64,000 bases of DNA from Pyropia yezoensis (taxonomy: Eukaryota; Rhodophyta; Bangiophyceae; Bangiales; Bangiaceae). Position numbers and translations under genes: made by a program. Below, one piece after another: positions 50,708 to 60,790 of this stretch. Under the pieces are notes generated by a model. It was not told the origin of the DNA. It did no database searches and saw only the letters and a program-made list of their open reading frames with translations. Numbering within the stretch: position 1 is the first letter of the stretch; every line of letters begins with the position of its first letter. The stretch spans positions 12,367,119-12,431,118 of the forward strand of contig CM020618.1 of the NCBI GenBank assembly GCA_009829735.1, in the 5' to 3' direction.

Positions 50708-52495
50708 CTACGTACGCACTGCCCATGTCGGCAGGGGTTTGGGGGGGCTACCCGTAACCGGGGCATACCCCGTAGTGCGTACATACGGGACGCGCCGACC
50801 TGCTCCCTCGTTGACCTGGAACTGGGTCCCGGCCGGGGCGATGTACGCTACCGTACCATGCTCATCAATCACTGGCGTTGCCGGTAGCAACAGGTGGCCC
50901 TGTTGGTCGACTAGAGGTTCATCCTCACCCGTAGGGGTATGTTCGGTTGCCACCAGTACTGGTGCGGCCTTACGCTCTACCTTCTCTTGCCTCGGTATCC
51001 GGGTAAGACTGGGCTTGCCTCCCTCACCTTTGGGCTTCGGGGCCAAGGCGCATTTCGGGTGTAGCACTCGGTAGGCGTCCCCTAGGGACTTGCACATGAG
51101 CATCAGTCGACTGAAGTTCGTCCGAGCCGTATTGGCTCCCCGTGCGGATATCCGCACATAGTTGGGTACTCCTGCGAACAGGATGGCCCGTAGTTCCCCT
51201 TCGCCGAGGAGCTTCCCCAGCTCGTAGTCGAGCTCTTGGATCCGGCGTCCAAACATCTCCTCATCCTCCCAGGACTGGGCGGTGGCGGTGCGAAGGGCCC
51301 GATAGTGGTCTTCGCACTTGTCATCACTGAGGTAGCTGCTAAGCAGCTCCTTCAGTATACCCCGGTAATCCATGGGGGTGGCTGCGACCCTCATTCCCGG
51401 CATCGGGGATGCCTGGCGGAGGATGCCTCGGACCCGTTCATCAACAAAGAACGGGAGGATCTCAAGTGCCAGCCCCTCGTTGACGAGTGCCTTGTCCGCG
51501 GCTGCCTTGAAGCTAGTCAAGAAGCCAATGACTGCCAACGGGCGTCCGTTAGGGCCCCCGAACATAGGGACTCCCTTCATAAGGGTCTGCATAGAGCGGA
51601 TCGCTCGGTGCGAAGTCGTACGCATCGATTCCTATACGGTAGTGGATCGGTCCTCCAAACGATAACGTTCAGGAGTCAGTACCAACCTGAAGATTTCGTC
51701 GACAATCTCCGTGTCCGCGTCCTGGATGTCCAGTCGCTTGGCCAATTGATGAGTAAACTCATCGGACTCCATCCGCTTCAGTAAGCTCGCAGTAACCTGC
51801 GCTGTCATCGCTTGCACCAGTGACGCTGGAACTTCCGGCGTCCGCGCCTCGGGTACTCGAGTTGCTGGGCTCCCTTCGTCGATGGGGTACTGCGAGACGG
51901 TACCGCCTCCCCCCATCGCCGACTCTGTTGCGGCGTAAGTATCCGCCGGATCATGTCCGCGGAGCCCGCTCCGGGTGCTCCGAGCGTAGCGCTCCGTATG
52001 GCTACGCTCCAACTCAGCCAACGAGTCGGATCCATAACCCGCCGTGTCCGGGGGTTGTCCAGGAGTAGCAACACCGGGGTTGACCCTGTTGGACTCCGAA
52101 AGTATTCCGGCCGGCTCGAACCGTACCGGTGTGGGAGGAATACGACGGGGTACCGTCGTATGGCGTGCTGACATCAGCACAGCCATTGCGTCCTCCGTAC
52201 GCTCTTGACGGGCGTCGAGCCCGGTGAACCGGGCCTCCATGCGAGCCAATGATGCCATCAGGGAGTCCCCTGGTGAAGGTGGCGGCGGCGTGAGGTCGGC
52301 AGAGGACAGTTGCGGCGGTCCGCCGCCCCCGGCCGTCCGTGCCGTACCAAACGTCGATCCGGCACCTGAGAGCATCGGCGTCTCAATGTTGTCGATCGGG
52401 TTACCGATCCCGGTTCCCGGGTTCAGCTCCGGGGTCGGCGTCGACGCCGATCCGTCATCTTGAACGTTCCCCGTCTCTTGGGTAGACATAGTCAC
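50708..52495 (-). CDS. gag region of the second Ty3 element
   Basis: The upstream part is low in complexity, with a helical core (LMASLARMEARFTGLDARQE) and a C-terminal helix pair (SLVQAMTAQVTASLLKRMES). The downstream part has the capsid-like helical region (VIGFLTSFKAAADKALVNEG) and helices through YELGKLLGEGELRAILF. A possible zinc-knuckle-like Cys/His stretch lies just before pol (MLCGDPQHWVSSCPLI, about 50460-50535). As in the first element, two consecutive open frames cover the region. Confidence 0.7.
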
Positions 52496-52696
52496 AATCA
52501 GTCAACCGACGTAACAGTCACCACGAATAAGAGAGCGAGGGGGTAGTTGGGGGAGAGTAACCGTAGATCGCAGTCAAACGCAACCACTCAAAACAATCAA
52601 ACAGATCGCAGCACCTCGAGTACAAGAAAAGGACTGGATCCCTATCCGTGTGCCAGGGCCGAAGACGGCGTCACCACAAGGGTGACGGAAACTCGT

Positions 52697-52713
52697 CCCC
52701 TGTTGCTCCACCA
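52697..52713 (-). other. Primer-binding-site-like sequence, second Ty3 element
   Basis: The sense strand reads TGGTGGAGCAACAGGGG, one base inside the 5' LTR. It matches the first element at 16 of 17 bases although the neighbouring LTRs are unrelated. Confidence 0.6.
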
Positions 52714-52714
52714 A

Positions 52715-53077
52715 TGTCGCACAATAGGTATCCGCTGCACGTCCACTCTCAGGGAACACTCACCAAGGGGGATCGGCACCAACGTGACCGGGAGGCCAAG
52801 GTTGCTGTCCTTGGAACGCAAGCCACGGGACCAAGATGAGAGCCCGAACGGGAGGGGTTTGTTGTTCTACCATGGCCGGCGGTGGACTCGCCGCCGGCCC
52901 CCTCGATATAAACCCTCGGAGACACTACTAACTACCCTCCACCCCAAGATGCAAGTCCCTCTGGTCATACGTAACTTATAGATACCGTGACCAGTACGGA
53001 CTCCCAAATTGAAAGTTAAGGGTTAGACGTAGCCTCCCTAATATTAGGGTCACAATATGGTCAACCATATTGCTACA
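52715..53077 (-). repeat. Right LTR (5' LTR) of the second Ty3 element
   Basis: 363 bases, a diverged copy of 42361-42719. It keeps the hairpin and the plus-strand TATAAA (52907-52912). Confidence 0.92.
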
Positions 53078-53441
53078 ACGCGCTGTCGTAGCCTCTCGAT
53101 GGGACCTGCGGGGCTGGTGGTCTCTCTTTGGGGGCTCCACGCCCGCCCTGCGCGAGATTGGGAAGGCGCTCGCGGGCATGGTGCCGTCATCCTGCGCTGT
53201 GGAGAGGTCTTTCTCAACGCAGAAGTCTATCCGCTTCCTCATCCGGAACAGGTTGACCCATGACAAGGTGGCCAAGCTAATGTTGGTGCACATAAACCTC
53301 AAGCTCCTGGACGGCGCCAACATGAGCGAGGACGACCTCGACTTCTTTGGTTCAGTTGCTGCAGAGGATGGGGAGAGTGGTAGTGCAACCGATAGTGTGG
53401 GCGAGGGCGGGCGCGGTATGGATGGGCTGGAGAAAGAATGA
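53078..53441 (+). pseudogene. hAT transposase, 3' part (dimerisation domain)
   Basis: The frame reads AVVASRWDLRGWWSLFGG, LREIGKALAGMVPSSCAVER, then SFSTQKSIRFLIRNRLTHDK and MLVHINLKLLD, ending in an acidic Ser/Gly-rich tail with stop at 53439-53441. This is the hAT C-terminal dimerisation domain, the most conserved part of the family. It belongs to the transposase whose 5' part ends at 42360. Confidence 0.88.
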
Positions 53442-53733
53442 GTTGCTTGTGTCACTGGGAGCCACCCCGTGACTCCCACAATGTTGGCCCGCTGGCGCTC
53501 CGAGGGGGGACTGTTGTGCGATGAGAAGGGTTCAGGTGAGACAACAGCCAGTGTCAGTCAAACAATCGTGGCCGCAATTGCCTCAGAAATCAGGAATGTA
53601 CATAGTATCAATACGGGACTTGTTCTTTGATTAATAAAAGAGCAGAGCCCCAGATAGTTTAATCTATAGATTAATATATAGATTAATGAAAATTAAACGT
53701 ATACGTTTTTCTCGTGACAACCCTGCTCCACAC

Positions 53734-55224
53734 ACGTCCCCGACAGCCAAGCAGGGCACGACCAGCACATATCGGGAACGCCAATCAGCCACCCGTGTGA
53801 TACGCAATCACGGACGTCGCGCAATGTCACTGACTCATTGGTCCGCATGTGGCACCGCATAACCGCGGCCGCCAGCACACTGCAGCCGCCGTGGAATTAG
53901 CCACACATAGTACTTGGAGAGCTGTACTGGAAATTCTGCGACGACTTATGAATTGAAACTCCCAGCAGCATATCCTGAAGCCGGTCTCTGCACGAATGTT
54001 CGGCTCGATTATAGCCGTATGCGGCTATGATCGAGCCGGACACAATCGACTAATGACTGACTGTGGCCTGTGTGAACGGTGGGCAGCGCGCCCCGGTTCG
54101 TTGGTCTACAACCGTTCGGTCGGAGCGGGCGCGTCGACGGACGTCGAGGGGACCGGACTTTTTCTTTTCCGCGTGTTCCTCTTGTCCTTCGAACCCGCAA
54201 ATGACTCGATCTGTTCCTCCACTGAGCTGCTGGTGTGAGCATACGTGCAGGACAGGCCCGTTTCAGTGGTCAAGATTGATCGCAATGCGGAGAGATCACG
54301 CCCGAAGCGGCGAGAGATCACTGCTCGGGCAGTGGCTGTGTGGTGGCGCGGGGGCCCACTGGTGGTGCAGCGCCCCGTACGGGACCCTCCCATTGTGGGC
54401 GCTCCCGCCGGCGGCCCAGGGTGTGGGTGGTGGTGCGTCCGCGACCGTCGGGGCGAGGCGCCTCGGGCGGGCCCGCCGGCCGCCGCTTCGCCGGCCACTG
54501 CCCGTGGGTGGCCACGCTGGGGCCGGGCAAGGCAGCCACGGAGATTGCAGCTGTGGGTGGTCCGTTCCCCACCTTACCTCCTTGATTCCTCACCTTGCGA
54601 CGGTTCACGGGCCATGCGTCTGTGGTTGGGAGCGCGCCCGCTACCCCGTAGCCCGATGACGGTCACGGCCCATGGGAGGGAGATGCCCCCCACTTCTGAA
54701 TACTCCCGCCCGCCGCCTGCCACACGCGGCTATGGCATCTCTGCACCCCTCAAGGAGGGCCCGTCGGTGCCGCTCCCGCGGCTATGGCTATGAGTGACCG
54801 CCGCTGGTCGTATAGGCGGCTCGCGCGGGCGCCATGGAGAGGCATCGTGGTAGCAAGATGCCTGCTGGGGGGGGCAGGACGTGGTGGGTGCTTGCGACTT
54901 GGCGACGCGGCGGCTAGCCGTGGGCGAGAGGCACGGGTTAGAGGTCCCGCAGGTGTTTGACACGCAGAGCTGCCGACGCTATTAAAGCGGCCGGTAGTAG
55001 CTCGTACTGTAGCGCACCTCTTTCTCCGTTCGAAGTGCGCCCCACGTGCACTGACTGGCCCTGACCACTGTTCTCATCCTTTGCCCCGTCACCTTGTTGC
55101 GGCGCACGACCGCCTGCGTACTGCCCTTCCCTCTACTTGACGTTGCGTCTGACGTCCTCGAGCTCCTCTCCCCCCGAGCTGCCCTTCCCTCCCGGCACGT
55201 TTGTCAGCGGCTGGCGTCGTGGCA
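53734..55224. other. Intergenic region with a hairpin
   Basis: About 1.5 kb. It holds the hairpin at 54001-54038 and many open frames in GC-rich sequence (54063-54793, both strands) without recognisable domains. The last 200 bases, with GCTATTAAAGCGG near 54980, probably include the promoter of the fasciclin gene. Confidence 0.4.
54001..54038. repeat. 17-bp hairpin, relative of 6187-6222
   Basis: Arms CGGCTCGATTATAGCCG and its complement with one mismatch, around a TATG loop. The closing GGCTCG[A/T]TTATA...CGAGCC pattern is shared with the hairpin at 6187-6222. Confidence 0.75.
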
Positions 55225-56034
55225 ATGCCCACCATGAGCCGTCGTTGGGTAGTTGCCTCCCTCCTGGGCGCCACGGTCATTGCCGCCACCGCGTCTGCGA
55301 CGGGGGCCCAGTTTGTGCCCCCCCCGGTGGCGCCGCCGCTGCCGGCCCAGCCCTTCCCGCCAGGGCCCATTCCCGGCCAGTTCCCGCCGCTGCCGGCGCC
55401 CGCCCCCGGCCAGGCGCCCGCCCCCGGCCAGGGCCCTGGCCGGCCGCTGCCGATTGGCCCCGGCGGCCCCGCGACAATTGCCGCCATCATTTCCGCCGCC
55501 GACGGTTTCGCGGTGCTGGGCGAGGCGCTGGAAGCGTCGGGGCTACTCGCCGCCCTTGGCCACCCGGGTGCGGTACTGACGGTCTTTGCGCCCACCGACG
55601 CGGCGTTTGTACGGCTGGCCCGCACGCTCGGCTACCAGGCCGCGAGCGACCACCCGACGCCGGTGTTCAACTTTCTCATCACCACCCTCACCCGCATGGG
55701 CGGGGGCAACCCGCTGCCGCTGCTGCAGCGCATCCTCTCGTACCACATCCTGGCGGGGCGGCACGGCACCCGGGACCTCGCGGGCAACACGGTGCGGACG
55801 GTGGAGGGGGGGCTCATTGCCGTCCGCCCGTGGCTCCGGATCATTGACCTGGCGCCGGCGGTGCGGACCAACGCGCAGATCGCGCCGGGCGACCTAGGCG
55901 CTTCCAACGGTGTGGTGCACGTCATTGACGCGGTGCTGCTGCCCATGTCCATCTGCCCGGTTAACCGGGTCGCCTATTGCCGCGCGATCGGAGCGCGTCT
56001 CGACCAGCGCAGCTGCAGTTGCGTTCGCAACTGA
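55225..56034 (+). CDS. Secreted fasciclin (FAS1) domain protein
   Basis: A 269-residue protein. An N-terminal signal peptide (MSRRWVVASLLGATVIAATA) is followed by a Pro/Gly/Ala-rich linker of about 60 residues with PAPGQ repeats, then one FAS1 domain. The domain shows the H1 motif VLTVFAPTDAAFVRLA, the YHIL stretch (LLQRILSYHILAGRHGTRDL) and the H2-like NGVVHVIDAVLLP. A short Cys-containing tail follows. FAS1 proteins are extracellular or cell-surface adhesion proteins (family knowledge), so a wall or matrix role is likely. ATG 55225 or 55234 are both possible starts. The gene converges on the ABC1 kinase gene, 371 bases away. No GPI signal is evident. Confidence 0.88.
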   Translation: MPTMSRRWVVASLLGATVIAATASATGAQFVPPPVAPPLPAQPFPPGPIPGQFPPLPAPAPGQAPAPGQGPGRPLPIGPGGPATIAAIISAADGFAVLGEALEASGLLAALGHPGAVLTVFAPTDAAFVRLARTLGYQAASDHPTPVFNFLITTLTRMGGGNPLPLLQRILSYHILAGRHGTRDLAGNTVRTVEGGLIAVRPWLRIIDLAPAVRTNAQIAPGDLGASNGVVHVIDAVLLPMSICPVNRVAYCRAIGARLDQRSCSCVRN

Positions 56035-56405
56035 GAGGAGAGGAGTGGCAGGGCTAGCGGAGTCGGTGAGGAGAGGGATGAGGGAGCTGAAAGAGATAGG
56101 GAGAATGGCGACACAGGGTGTGAGCAGTGCGGTGTACGGGGTCTTGGCTGACCCGGAGACGGATGATGAGATCAGGTTGAAAAAAAAACTTGACTGCGCG
56201 CTATGGCTCAGTGACCGTGTCGTTCGTGCATGCGCGGGCACGCCCGCGCGTGCACAGCGACGCCACCGAGACGTCCTGCCGCCCCGCTTCCTTGTCTACT
56301 AAATAGCAACTAAAAACAGCGAATGAAGCCCACAACAACAAGCGGAAAAGGTCATGGCTCGCCCGCCCGGCTGGCTTTGCCACAACGACGGGGGGGAACC
56401 ACGTC
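56035..56405. other. Convergent 3' intergenic space
   Basis: 371 bases between the fasciclin and ABC1 kinase stop codons; a poly-A run lies near 56181. No gene is supported. Confidence 0.4.
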
Positions 56406-59321
56406 CTACTCCCACCACTCGCCGCTGCCGGCCACCGGGCGCCCTCCTCGCCCGCGCCCACCCAACAGTAGCCCCTGCAGGCGCCCCCCCCCGACGCCCG
56501 CCAGCTCCCCTACCAGCCGGCGCACCACCGGGTGGACCCCCCCCCCCCCCTCCCCCACGCCCGGCACGCCGGCCAGGCCGCGGGCAACGCCGACGAGCGC
56601 GGCCGCGTCGGCGGCGGCCGCCGCGTCGGCCGCCCCCCCCCCCCAATCCCCTCCGGCAGACGCCGCCGCCAGCCCCCCCCCCGGCAGGCGGTCCGCGTCG
56701 GCGCGGCCGGCGGCGGCGGCGGTGGGGTCCAGCTCGGCTGCCACCCCCGCGGCGGCGGCGAGGCGCACCGCCTCGGCAGAGGTCAGCGGCGGCGCGAGCG
56801 CCGCCACGGGTGACCGGAAGGGCAGGAGGGTCGGCAGCGCCAGCCGCAGCGCCGCGGGGGGGGCGGGCAGCGCCGCCCGCAGGGCGGGGGGGAGAAGGAG
56901 CTCCCCGGCGCGGGCGGCGGCGACGCGCGCCAGCGCCCGGCCGCCCGCGTCAGACACGGCAGTGAGCTCCTCAAGGAGCAGGTCTGCCAAGAGGGCCATG
57001 CCCGATGGGGGCGTCGCCGTCGCCAAAGGAGTGAGGGGGGGGCGGACACCCGACGCTGCCGCCGTTGGCACCGCCGCCACGCCCGGCCGAGAGCGCCGCC
57101 GCCGGGGCACCACGCGGCCGGCTGCTGGCGTGGAGGCCGACGCGTACTGCAGCAGCAGGCGCACCACGTCCGCGCTCGAGGCGCCTGGTGGGAGGGCGTC
57201 GAGGTCGACAAATGCGCCGCCCGGGGCCGATGCAGCCGCCGACGCCGCCGTCGCGTCTTCGTCAGTAGCCACAGGGTCGACGCGGGATAGGGCGGCCTCC
57301 ATGTTCCCGTCCCGCTCGGTTGCGAGGAGCAGCCCCACCAGCCGCCGGATGCTGAGCGTCTGGCCGTCGGCGTAGAGGAGCGTGCGCAGATTCTGGCTGA
57401 GGCGGGGGTCGCCGCCCGCGCCGGTGGCGGCCGCCGCCGCCCCCCGCCGCGCCGCATGACCCCGGCGGGGTGCGCCGCCGCCGCCCTCCCCTGCGGTGCG
57501 TACCAGCCGGCGCGCCACGTAGGGGTAAGAGGCCATGACCATCTTGTAGCTCGGGTCAGAGCGGAGAGCAACCCCCTCGAGCAGCAGCATGGCGCGTCCA
57601 AGCGTCGCCACGTACGGCGGCAGGCTAAACGGGATGTCCACCGTCGCGGCACCCAGGTCCCGCACCAGCGCCTGCATGGATGGGTCACGCACCGCAGAAG
57701 CCACGTCGCCACCCTCCCCAAGGAAGCCCTTCAGCCCCCCACCCCCTTGGATGTAAGGGGACAGCAGGCGGCCGAGGAGGCCCACAATGCGCGTGCGGTC
57801 CGCCTCGGAAGAAGCCGGGAGAATGCCCAGGTCGACCATATCGTCCATGACACCGTCCCAATCGCCATTCGCAGCGTGCACAAGGGATGAGAGTAGCGAC
57901 GCCTTGACCTCTTCGGGTAGGCTGAGCGTCAGGCCCCAGTCAAGGAGCACCAGCCGAGCGCCTGGGGCGCCCGCCGGTGGTCGCTCGGGGTCGACGGCCA
58001 TCAGGTTACCCCCGTGGGGATCACCGTGAAAGCCACATGGAAGGTCAAAGAGCATGGCCAAAAATGACGTCTGGCCAAGGGGCACAAGCTGCCGCAGCCG
58101 CGCGACGGGTACGTCGGTCAGCTTGACCCCCCACACCCACTCACTAACCAGCACCCGCCGCGAGGAGAGGCCGCCGTGGACGCGTGGCACGTACACTCCC
58201 CCGCCCCAGCGGCCAACCAGCTCCTGTCGCGCGCGGGTCTGGGCGGCGGCTTCGGCCAAAAAATCCAGCTCATTGTAAAAGCCGCCCGCCCACGCGTCCA
58301 GCAGCGCCCCATAGTCGGTCGTCTGGTTGGTAAACCGTCGGACGGCGGACTGGACAAACCCGCTGGCACGCTGCAGCACGTACAGGTCCTTGGACACCGT
58401 CTCCAGCGCTGACGGCCGCTGCACCTTCACCGCCACCAGCTCGCCGCTGCCGACGAGGCGGGCGCGGTGGACCTGCGCGAGGCTCGCCGCCGCGACGGGC
58501 ACCTCCCCCCACTCGGCAAACACCTCGTCAAGGGAGCGGATGCCCAGCTCCTCACACACCGTGCGGCGGGCAACGTCGGCGGAAAAGGGGGCCACCCCGT
58601 CTTGGAGGGAAGACAGCTCGGCGAGGCACGCGGGCGGCAGCACGTCGGGCCGCACCGCAAGCATCTGGCCGAGCTTGACAAACGTCGGCCCGAGGGTGCC
58701 CATCCCCGTTGCGGCCGACCGGGTCAGCCCCGCCAGCACCGCGTCGTCGTCGAGCGTCCCCCGCGCGGCGGCCGCGGCAACGGCCCCAATCCACGGGGTC
58801 GCCACCCCGGCAAAGGCCGTCCACCGGCGGGCCAGCTCCCCGGTCCGGCCCGACCAGTAGGCCCGCAGCGCGGCGGGGTCGTACCGCAGGGGCGGACCCG
58901 CCGCCGCCGCCGTTCGCCGCGCCGCCGCCGCCACCGCCGCCTGCTTGGCCGCAATCACCCGCGCCGTGGCGGCATCGTCCACTTCCCATGTCGTCCGCGA
59001 GGGGGGGGGGAGGGGGACGGCCGCGGTGGCAGCGGCGGCGGCGGTGGCGACGGTGGACGCCGCAGCAGACGGGGGGGAGGAAGGGGTGGCCGACGCCGGC
59101 ACGACAAGCGGGGCGCCGCCCCCGCCGCTGGCGGCAGCAGACGACGCGCCCGGCAGCGTCGCGGCGGCCGACACGCTGACGCGCGTGTGGGGCAGGGGCG
59201 ACGGTGGCGGCGGCCGCCGCCGCCCGCGGGTGGCGGGGCTGCCGGGGCCGGCCGCCCGTGCCAGTGCCCGCCGCAGGGCGGTGGCGGCGGGGTGGACAAA
59301 CGCGGCGGGGGGGGTAGTCAT
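56406..59321 (-). CDS. ABC1/UbiB-family atypical kinase (ABC1K), probably plastid
   Basis: A 971-residue member of the ABC1 (ADCK/UbiB) family, atypical kinases that regulate quinone and prenyl-lipid metabolism in mitochondria and plastids (family knowledge). The first 110 residues are Ala/Pro/Arg-rich, suiting a transit peptide. Signature elements are all present: KxGQ at 216-219 (TFVKLGQML), the AAAS loop at 277-280 (VAAASLAQVHRA), the VAVK lysine K299, ExD at 351-353 (YNELDFLAEA), the catalytic Asp and Asn in FHGDPHGGNLM (D434, N439), and DWG at 461-463. After about residue 640 the sequence becomes Ala/Gly-rich with short helical blocks, an extension of some 300 residues longer than usual. 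The frame is intact. Which ABC1K subgroup it belongs to needs a tree. Confidence 0.92.
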   Translation of the reverse strand: MTTPPAAFVHPAATALRRALARAAGPGSPATRGRRRPPPPSPLPHTRVSVSAAATLPGASSAAASGGGGAPLVVPASATPSSPPSAAASTVATAAAAATAAVPLPPPSRTTWEVDDAATARVIAAKQAAVAAAARRTAAAAGPPLRYDPAALRAYWSGRTGELARRWTAFAGVATPWIGAVAAAAARGTLDDDAVLAGLTRSAATGMGTLGPTFVKLGQMLAVRPDVLPPACLAELSSLQDGVAPFSADVARRTVCEELGIRSLDEVFAEWGEVPVAAASLAQVHRARLVGSGELVAVKVQRPSALETVSKDLYVLQRASGFVQSAVRRFTNQTTDYGALLDAWAGGFYNELDFLAEAAAQTRARQELVGRWGGGVYVPRVHGGLSSRRVLVSEWVWGVKLTDVPVARLRQLVPLGQTSFLAMLFDLPCGFHGDPHGGNLMAVDPERPPAGAPGARLVLLDWGLTLSLPEEVKASLLSSLVHAANGDWDGVMDDMVDLGILPASSEADRTRIVGLLGRLLSPYIQGGGGLKGFLGEGGDVASAVRDPSMQALVRDLGAATVDIPFSLPPYVATLGRAMLLLEGVALRSDPSYKMVMASYPYVARRLVRTAGEGGGGAPRRGHAARRGAAAAATGAGGDPRLSQNLRTLLYADGQTLSIRRLVGLLLATERDGNMEAALSRVDPVATDEDATAASAAASAPGGAFVDLDALPPGASSADVVRLLLQYASASTPAAGRVVPRRRRSRPGVAAVPTAAASGVRPPLTPLATATPPSGMALLADLLLEELTAVSDAGGRALARVAAARAGELLLPPALRAALPAPPAALRLALPTLLPFRSPVAALAPPLTSAEAVRLAAAAGVAAELDPTAAAAGRADADRLPGGGLAAASAGGDWGGGAADAAAAADAAALVGVARGLAGVPGVGEGGGGVHPVVRRLVGELAGVGGGRLQGLLLGGRGRGGRPVAGSGEWWE

Positions 59322-60790
59322 CGTAGGGGGTTAGGGTTGTCGAGGAGGAAGGAGGGCAGCAGAGGGGGGGGGCAATGGGGACGGGGAAACGGGAGGGGGG
59401 AGGACGGAGGGGGGGGGAGGGAGGCAGGGGGGGGAGGGTGGCAGGGGGGGGGGGCAGCAAGGGAGACGGGCAGGTGACGGGCACACTGGCAATGGCCGCG
59501 CGCAGTGAGGCGGGCACGACGTTGGCGGCGACGGCGGCGCAACGGTCGCGGCCGGTCACGGCCGGCGCGTCTTGTAGACGGGCGCCCGGGGGTGGAAGGT
59601 GCGGCTGTCGGGGGAGGGGGGTGTGTGGGGGCAAGGCCCGCCACTGCCAAAGCCGGCGCGTGCACCCGCCGCCCGCCAAAGGTGGAAGGGTGGTGGCTGG
59701 CGGCCTGGCAAGCGCGGGCTGATGGCGTCATCTGGATGGCTGCCCAGCGGGGGGGGGGGGCCACCGCTGACGGTGGGGGGTGTGGCCACGGGCGGTCGCG
59801 GCGGGGCGTGGATGGAGAATGGGTGGCTGCCACGAGAAAATGGCAGGGGGGGGGAGCGTGCCGTTTCCGCGCCGCCGCCACCGGGATCCACGAGACTGGC
59901 GCGTCGGCACACCGCCGAGTCGCCTTGTGACCAGCGGTAGGTACAAGACGCGTCTCGCGAGGCACCGCGGCCATCGTCTTGTCCGCCTCCAGCGCCACCC
60001 CCCCCCCTCTCCTCCCCTCTTGCCACTCCCTATTCCCTTGACTGGATAACGCTACGGGCGCCCTTTCCACGTTGCGCTAGCACCCAGGCGGTTGTCGCCC
60101 TATCCCCACTGTTTTTTCCCCTCTCGGGCTCTGCCCGCGGCGCCGACGGCGACAGGGCCGAGTCGTACAAGCCGGTCCGAGTGGAAGAGGGGAGGGATGG
60201 GGGAGCTGCTGCCGGCGGCAGCAGACGGCGGTGCCATTGGCGGCAGGAGCGGCGGTAGCAGCAGCAGCGGCGGCGGCAGCAGCTGCAGCAGCGGCGGCGG
60301 TGGCGCCAGCAACGGCGGCGGTACCGCGACCGCGGCGGCACCAGAGGCGGGTAGCGGCGATGACATCACCAGCAGCTTGTGTGCCACGCTTTCTTTCTCG
60401 CCCCCGTTTGTTTTGTACCGTCCCCATTGTTGCCGCGTCGGCTGTGCCCCCACCTGGCCCCGCTGCTGTCGAGCGCGGTGAGGGGGAAGGAGGCGGGGGG
60501 GGGGAAGCGCAAAGTGGCGCGCACGCGCGCACTCCCTGCGCGCCGTGGTGGCCCGCCGCGCCCGTCGCAGGGAGGCACAAGCGGACGGCCGCCCCACATT
60601 GCCGACCCGCCACCGCCACTGCCACCGCCGCCGCCAATCCCACCGCCGTCGCCGCGTCCGCCGCCCGCCGCCGCGTCCGCCGCCCGCGGCCGTGTCCGCA
60701 GCCGCCGCTGTGGCAGCGAGGCCGCTTCGTCCGCGGCAGGTCTGTCATGCCCGTCCCGCCCCTCCCCCCCCCCACAGGCCCCAGTGTCCC
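59322..60790. other. GC-rich intergenic region
   Basis: About 1.47 kb between the start of the ABC1 kinase gene and the end of the lipid-kinase-like gene, both minus strand. It is dominated by G- and C-runs and by a GGC/AGC repeat at 60228-60330. Long frames on both strands are Arg/Ala/Pro- or Gly/Ser-rich and show no domain. It should contain the kinase promoter. Confidence 0.4.

Larger units (their letters stand above)
42361..53077 (-). mobile_element. Ty3/Gypsy chromovirus inside the hAT transposase gene, nearly whole
   Basis: A 10.7-kb LTR retrotransposon in minus orientation. LTRs lie at 42361-42719 (359 bp) and 52715-53077 (363 bp), both ending CTACA, with roughly ten differences plus small length changes, so this copy is clearly older than the first Ty3 element. 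The flanking 5-mers (ACACG and ACGCG) agree at 4 of 5. Sense order is 5' LTR (right), primer-site-like sequence, gag region, pol, then a long 3' segment with antisense frames, then 3' LTR (left). Pol is divided, about one break; otherwise the element looks close to whole. Its LTR sequence is unrelated to that of the first element. Confidence 0.93.
40103..53725 (+). mobile_element. hAT DNA transposon with exact 8-bp target duplication, split by a Ty3 chromovirus
   Basis: The left end starts CATGGTTGGCAAAAACG; the right end, read inward, starts CAGGGTTGTCACGAGAAAAA. Both ends are followed by an A/T-rich stretch with ATAGATTAAA. The 8-bp duplication CTCCACAC stands at 40095-40102 and again at 53726-53733, the length expected of hAT. 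The element carries a plus-strand transposase gene whose 3' portion is separated from the rest by the Ty3 insertion at 42361-53077. Without that insert the element is about 2.9 kb. It cannot move itself now. Confidence 0.92.

Noticed and set aside
54063-54793. Plus-strand frames of 180-200 codons between the hAT element and the fasciclin gene
   Set aside because: Trp/Arg/Pro-rich translation of GC-rich DNA in several overlapping frames, none with a recognisable motif.
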